NCBI GenBank assembly: GCA_946402065.1
Contig: CAMIVR010000019.1
Coordinates: forward strand, 1-49,812
Direction: 5' to 3'
DNA from: an uncultured Brevibacillus sp.
GTDB lineage: Bacteria; Bacillota; Bacilli; Brevibacillales; Brevibacillaceae
DNA: 49,812 nt
Shown here: piece by piece, positions 48,091-49,812 of the stretch
Numbering within the stretch: the first letter of the stretch is position 1
Layout: each line of letters begins with the position of its first letter
Program-made: the position numbers and the translations under genes
Notes under the pieces: model-generated
What the model saw: only the letters and a program-made list of their open reading frames with translations
Database searches by the model: none
Told to the model about the DNA's origin: nothing

Positions 48091-49419
48091 ATGAGTGGAA
48101 ACAAACTGTTTGCGGGCGTGGTCGCAATCTCGCTTGGCTTGACCGCTGTGCAAGCCGTGTCTGCCGCTGCACCTGCGAAGCCGACAGCGCCAGCATCAGA
48201 TAGCGGGGTTACGCTGACGGGCAAATACACGCTGAAAAATCCGAAGGAACTGGGCAACGGGATCAAGCTGTCGATTGGTTCCTCGCTCGTCCATCTCCCC
48301 GGCGATCCCGACAATATCTTCTATTCTACGGCTGACCGCGGTCCGAATGGCGAAGTTCAGGTCGGCAAGGAAAAGCGCCGGACCTTCCCGCTGGAGAAGT
48401 ACACGCCGTCGATCTATAAAATCGAGCTGAAAAACGGCGACATTCACGTACTGGAAGAAATCCCGCTGAAGCTGGCCACGGGAACCGACCCGATCACAGG
48501 CACCAGCCTGATCTCCGGCGTGTCCAACCTGCCGAAAGAAGACGAGACCCCGTATGATGCGAAAGGGATAAAACAGCTTACCTACGACCCGTACGGTCTC
48601 GATCTGGAAGGCATCGCGTACAGCCCGCAAGACAATACGTTCTGGCTCTGCGACGAGTACCGCCCCAGCCTGGTGCAAGTGAAGCGCGACGGAACGATTA
48701 TCCAGCGGCTCATGCCGGCCGGGATGGCCAAGCAGTTCGAGGGAGCCTCGTACGTGTATGTGAGAGACATGTTGCCTGCTGTCTATGCCAAACGGATTCC
48801 GAACCGCGGCTTTGAAGGCGTGGCGATTACCCCTGACGGCAAATGGATGTACGCTGTCGTGCAGAACGCCTTGGCCAACCCGGATTTGGACACCGGCAAG
48901 AAATCGCGAACGATGCGGATTATCAAGATCGATTTGAAACAGATGAAAGTGGTTGGCGAATACGCATACCTCGCCGACAGTGCCAAAGCGTACGAGGGAC
49001 TGAAGCAATTCGACATCGTCGTCTCTGATCTGTACGCCGTGAATGAACACACTCTGCTGGTAGACGAACGCGACAAATACGCCGGAGCCGAAGCCAAGCT
49101 GAAAAAAGTGTACAAAATCGACCTCTCCCAGGCGACCAACATTCTCGGCAAATACGATGCCGCGCAGCCAGGCAAGCAGACTCTCGAGCAAATGTCCGAG
49201 GCGGACATGGCAAAAGCAGGCATCGTTTCGCCGAAAAAGTCACTGCTCGTCGATATATTGAAATTCGGCTATCCGTATGAAAAAATCGAAGGAATTTCGC
49301 TTGTGAACGGCAAGACGCTGGCGATTGTCAACGATAACGACTTTGGCATTGACAATACGACGCAGACGGGTGTGGGCACGGAGCTGTGGACGTTTGAATT
49401 GCCTACTGTTTTGAAGTGA
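48091..49419 (+). CDS. Secreted esterase-like/phytase-like protein
   Basis: A 442-residue secreted protein. The signal peptide spans about 1-28 (ends AVSAAAP). The rest is a beta-propeller-like domain of the 'esterase-like activity of phytase' family (PF13449 type): YSTADRGPNGE near the N-terminus, LDLEGIAYSPQDNTFWLCDEYRPSLVQV in the middle, and RGFEGVAITPDGKWMYAVVQ and EGISLVNGKTLAIVNDNDFG later. Members are found in phosphate-scavenging or surface enzymes; true phytase activity is not shown for most. ATG at 48091 follows AGAGGGTGG. A terminator follows. Confidence 0.88.
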   Translation: MSGNKLFAGVVAISLGLTAVQAVSAAAPAKPTAPASDSGVTLTGKYTLKNPKELGNGIKLSIGSSLVHLPGDPDNIFYSTADRGPNGEVQVGKEKRRTFPLEKYTPSIYKIELKNGDIHVLEEIPLKLATGTDPITGTSLISGVSNLPKEDETPYDAKGIKQLTYDPYGLDLEGIAYSPQDNTFWLCDEYRPSLVQVKRDGTIIQRLMPAGMAKQFEGASYVYVRDMLPAVYAKRIPNRGFEGVAITPDGKWMYAVVQNALANPDLDTGKKSRTMRIIKIDLKQMKVVGEYAYLADSAKAYEGLKQFDIVVSDLYAVNEHTLLVDERDKYAGAEAKLKKVYKIDLSQATNILGKYDAAQPGKQTLEQMSEADMAKAGIVSPKKSLLVDILKFGYPYEKIEGISLVNGKTLAIVNDNDFGIDNTTQTGVGTELWTFELPTVLK

Positions 49420-49495
49420 TTGGTTTGTTTGCGTACGATTGGTTGATGGAGTCGCTGATGCGGGCTTGTTCGCAGGAAAGGCTTATATGATGCGG

Positions 49496-49532
49496 TAGGC
49501 TCTGCCAAGTTTTTTGGTAGAGCCTTTGCGCT
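49496..49532 (+). terminator. Terminator after the phytase-like gene
   Basis: AGGCTCTGCCAA pairs with TTGGTAGAGCCT with one mismatch and a T-rich loop, followed by TTGCG; the trailing T-run is weak. Confidence 0.6.
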
Positions 49533-49812
49533 TGTTTGGGGATCGTCTGGCTATGCTGTTTCAGCGTATGTTTTTGTTTGGGATGGACCACAAACAATTT
49601 CCTATAAAATCATCCAACAAAAAGGGAAGGAACTTTAACATTCTCCTAGAATTGTATGATTATTGGAAAGCGTACCATGGTGCAATAATGTTAGCCGATC
49701 AATGATTTACCCTTTGGGAATCGAAAAGTTACAAGTTACATTTCATTTACCTATAAGCAGGCCTGTTGATTAACCAAGTATTGGAATAGAAAAATTCATG
49801 CATTTCTCCAAG
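49533..49812. other. Window-end spacer
   Basis: About 280 bp of AT-richer DNA. A 63-codon frame at 49514-49705 has no ribosome site and overlaps the terminator, so it is not called. Nothing else is recognised. Confidence 0.3.

Noticed and set aside
49514..49705. A 63-codon frame at the window end
   Set aside because: It starts within the terminator of the phytase-like gene and has no ribosome site.
1..49812. CRISPR array, tRNA, rRNA, prophage or integrative-element backbone
   Set aside because: No spaced direct repeats, tRNA-like cloverleaf, rRNA segment, integrase or phage structural gene was seen anywhere in the window.

Overview
The window looks like chromosomal DNA from a spore-forming Bacillota close to Brevibacillus/Paenibacillaceae. 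The reasons are strong GGAGG-type ribosome sites with many GTG and TTG starts, a tiny YjcZ-type sporulation protein, a YqgQ-family protein, lipoprotein-anchored binding proteins, hairpin-plus-T terminators, and coding DNA that looks richer than half G+C by eye. The genus is an inference; there is no rRNA or tRNA here to fix it.

Layout. 1-2700: possible right end of an IS200/IS605 element, a DMT-family exporter, and three minus-strand genes (zinc-ribbon protein, YwaF-like membrane protein, a Ser/Gln-rich coil protein). 2886-9960: 4-hydroxyphenylpyruvate dioxygenase, then a LytS/LytTR two-component pair, an AraC regulator, and a CstA-family transporter with its small YbdD partner; this resembles a pyruvate/peptide-starvation sensing and uptake module. 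10028-11326: two long palindromic repeats and an inositol-monophosphatase-family enzyme.

11504-19103 is one sugar operon: LacI-family regulator with upstream operator-like palindromes, lipoprotein sugar-binding protein, RbsA-like ATPase, RbsC-like permease, PfkB kinase, 1-phosphofructokinase/LacC-family kinase and a GatY/KbaY-like class II aldolase. The gene set reads as ABC uptake of a ketohexose, two phosphorylations and aldol cleavage; the aldolase points to a tagatose-type intermediate. 19273-27807 is mixed: sporulation peptide, an Imm1-like orphan, a stalk-domain/PrcB-like secreted protein, an ABC-F ATPase, an MFS exporter, two small proteins and transketolase.

28237-35643: a soluble globin-coupled chemoreceptor, then the most intriguing pair in the window: a 139-residue protein whose C-terminal strand pattern resembles MoaD/ubiquitin-like beta-grasp proteins, 11 bp upstream of a 1659-residue DUF4132-family protein. 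Behind them lie two remnants of M20 amidohydrolase genes in C-terminal then N-terminal order. 36029-38417: a creatinase-like M24 protein lacking canonical metal ligands plus an orphan PotD-type binding protein. 39363-43455: YtrA-type GntR regulator, ABC ATPase, ABC permease and an unusual membrane protein joining HExxH, helix-hairpin-helix and C-terminal membrane segments, all overlapping. 43505-47655 (minus strand): an APH-type kinase and a second orphan PotD protein followed by a secreted YtcJ-like amidohydrolase. 48091-49419: a secreted esterase-like/phytase-like protein.

Repeats explain several large gaps: family A palindromes (three loci), family B palindromes (two loci), and two copies of an 80-85 bp double-hairpin IS200/REP-like element, each placed directly after a terminator T-run. 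No CRISPR array, tRNA, rRNA, complete transposase or plasmid/phage replication gene was seen.
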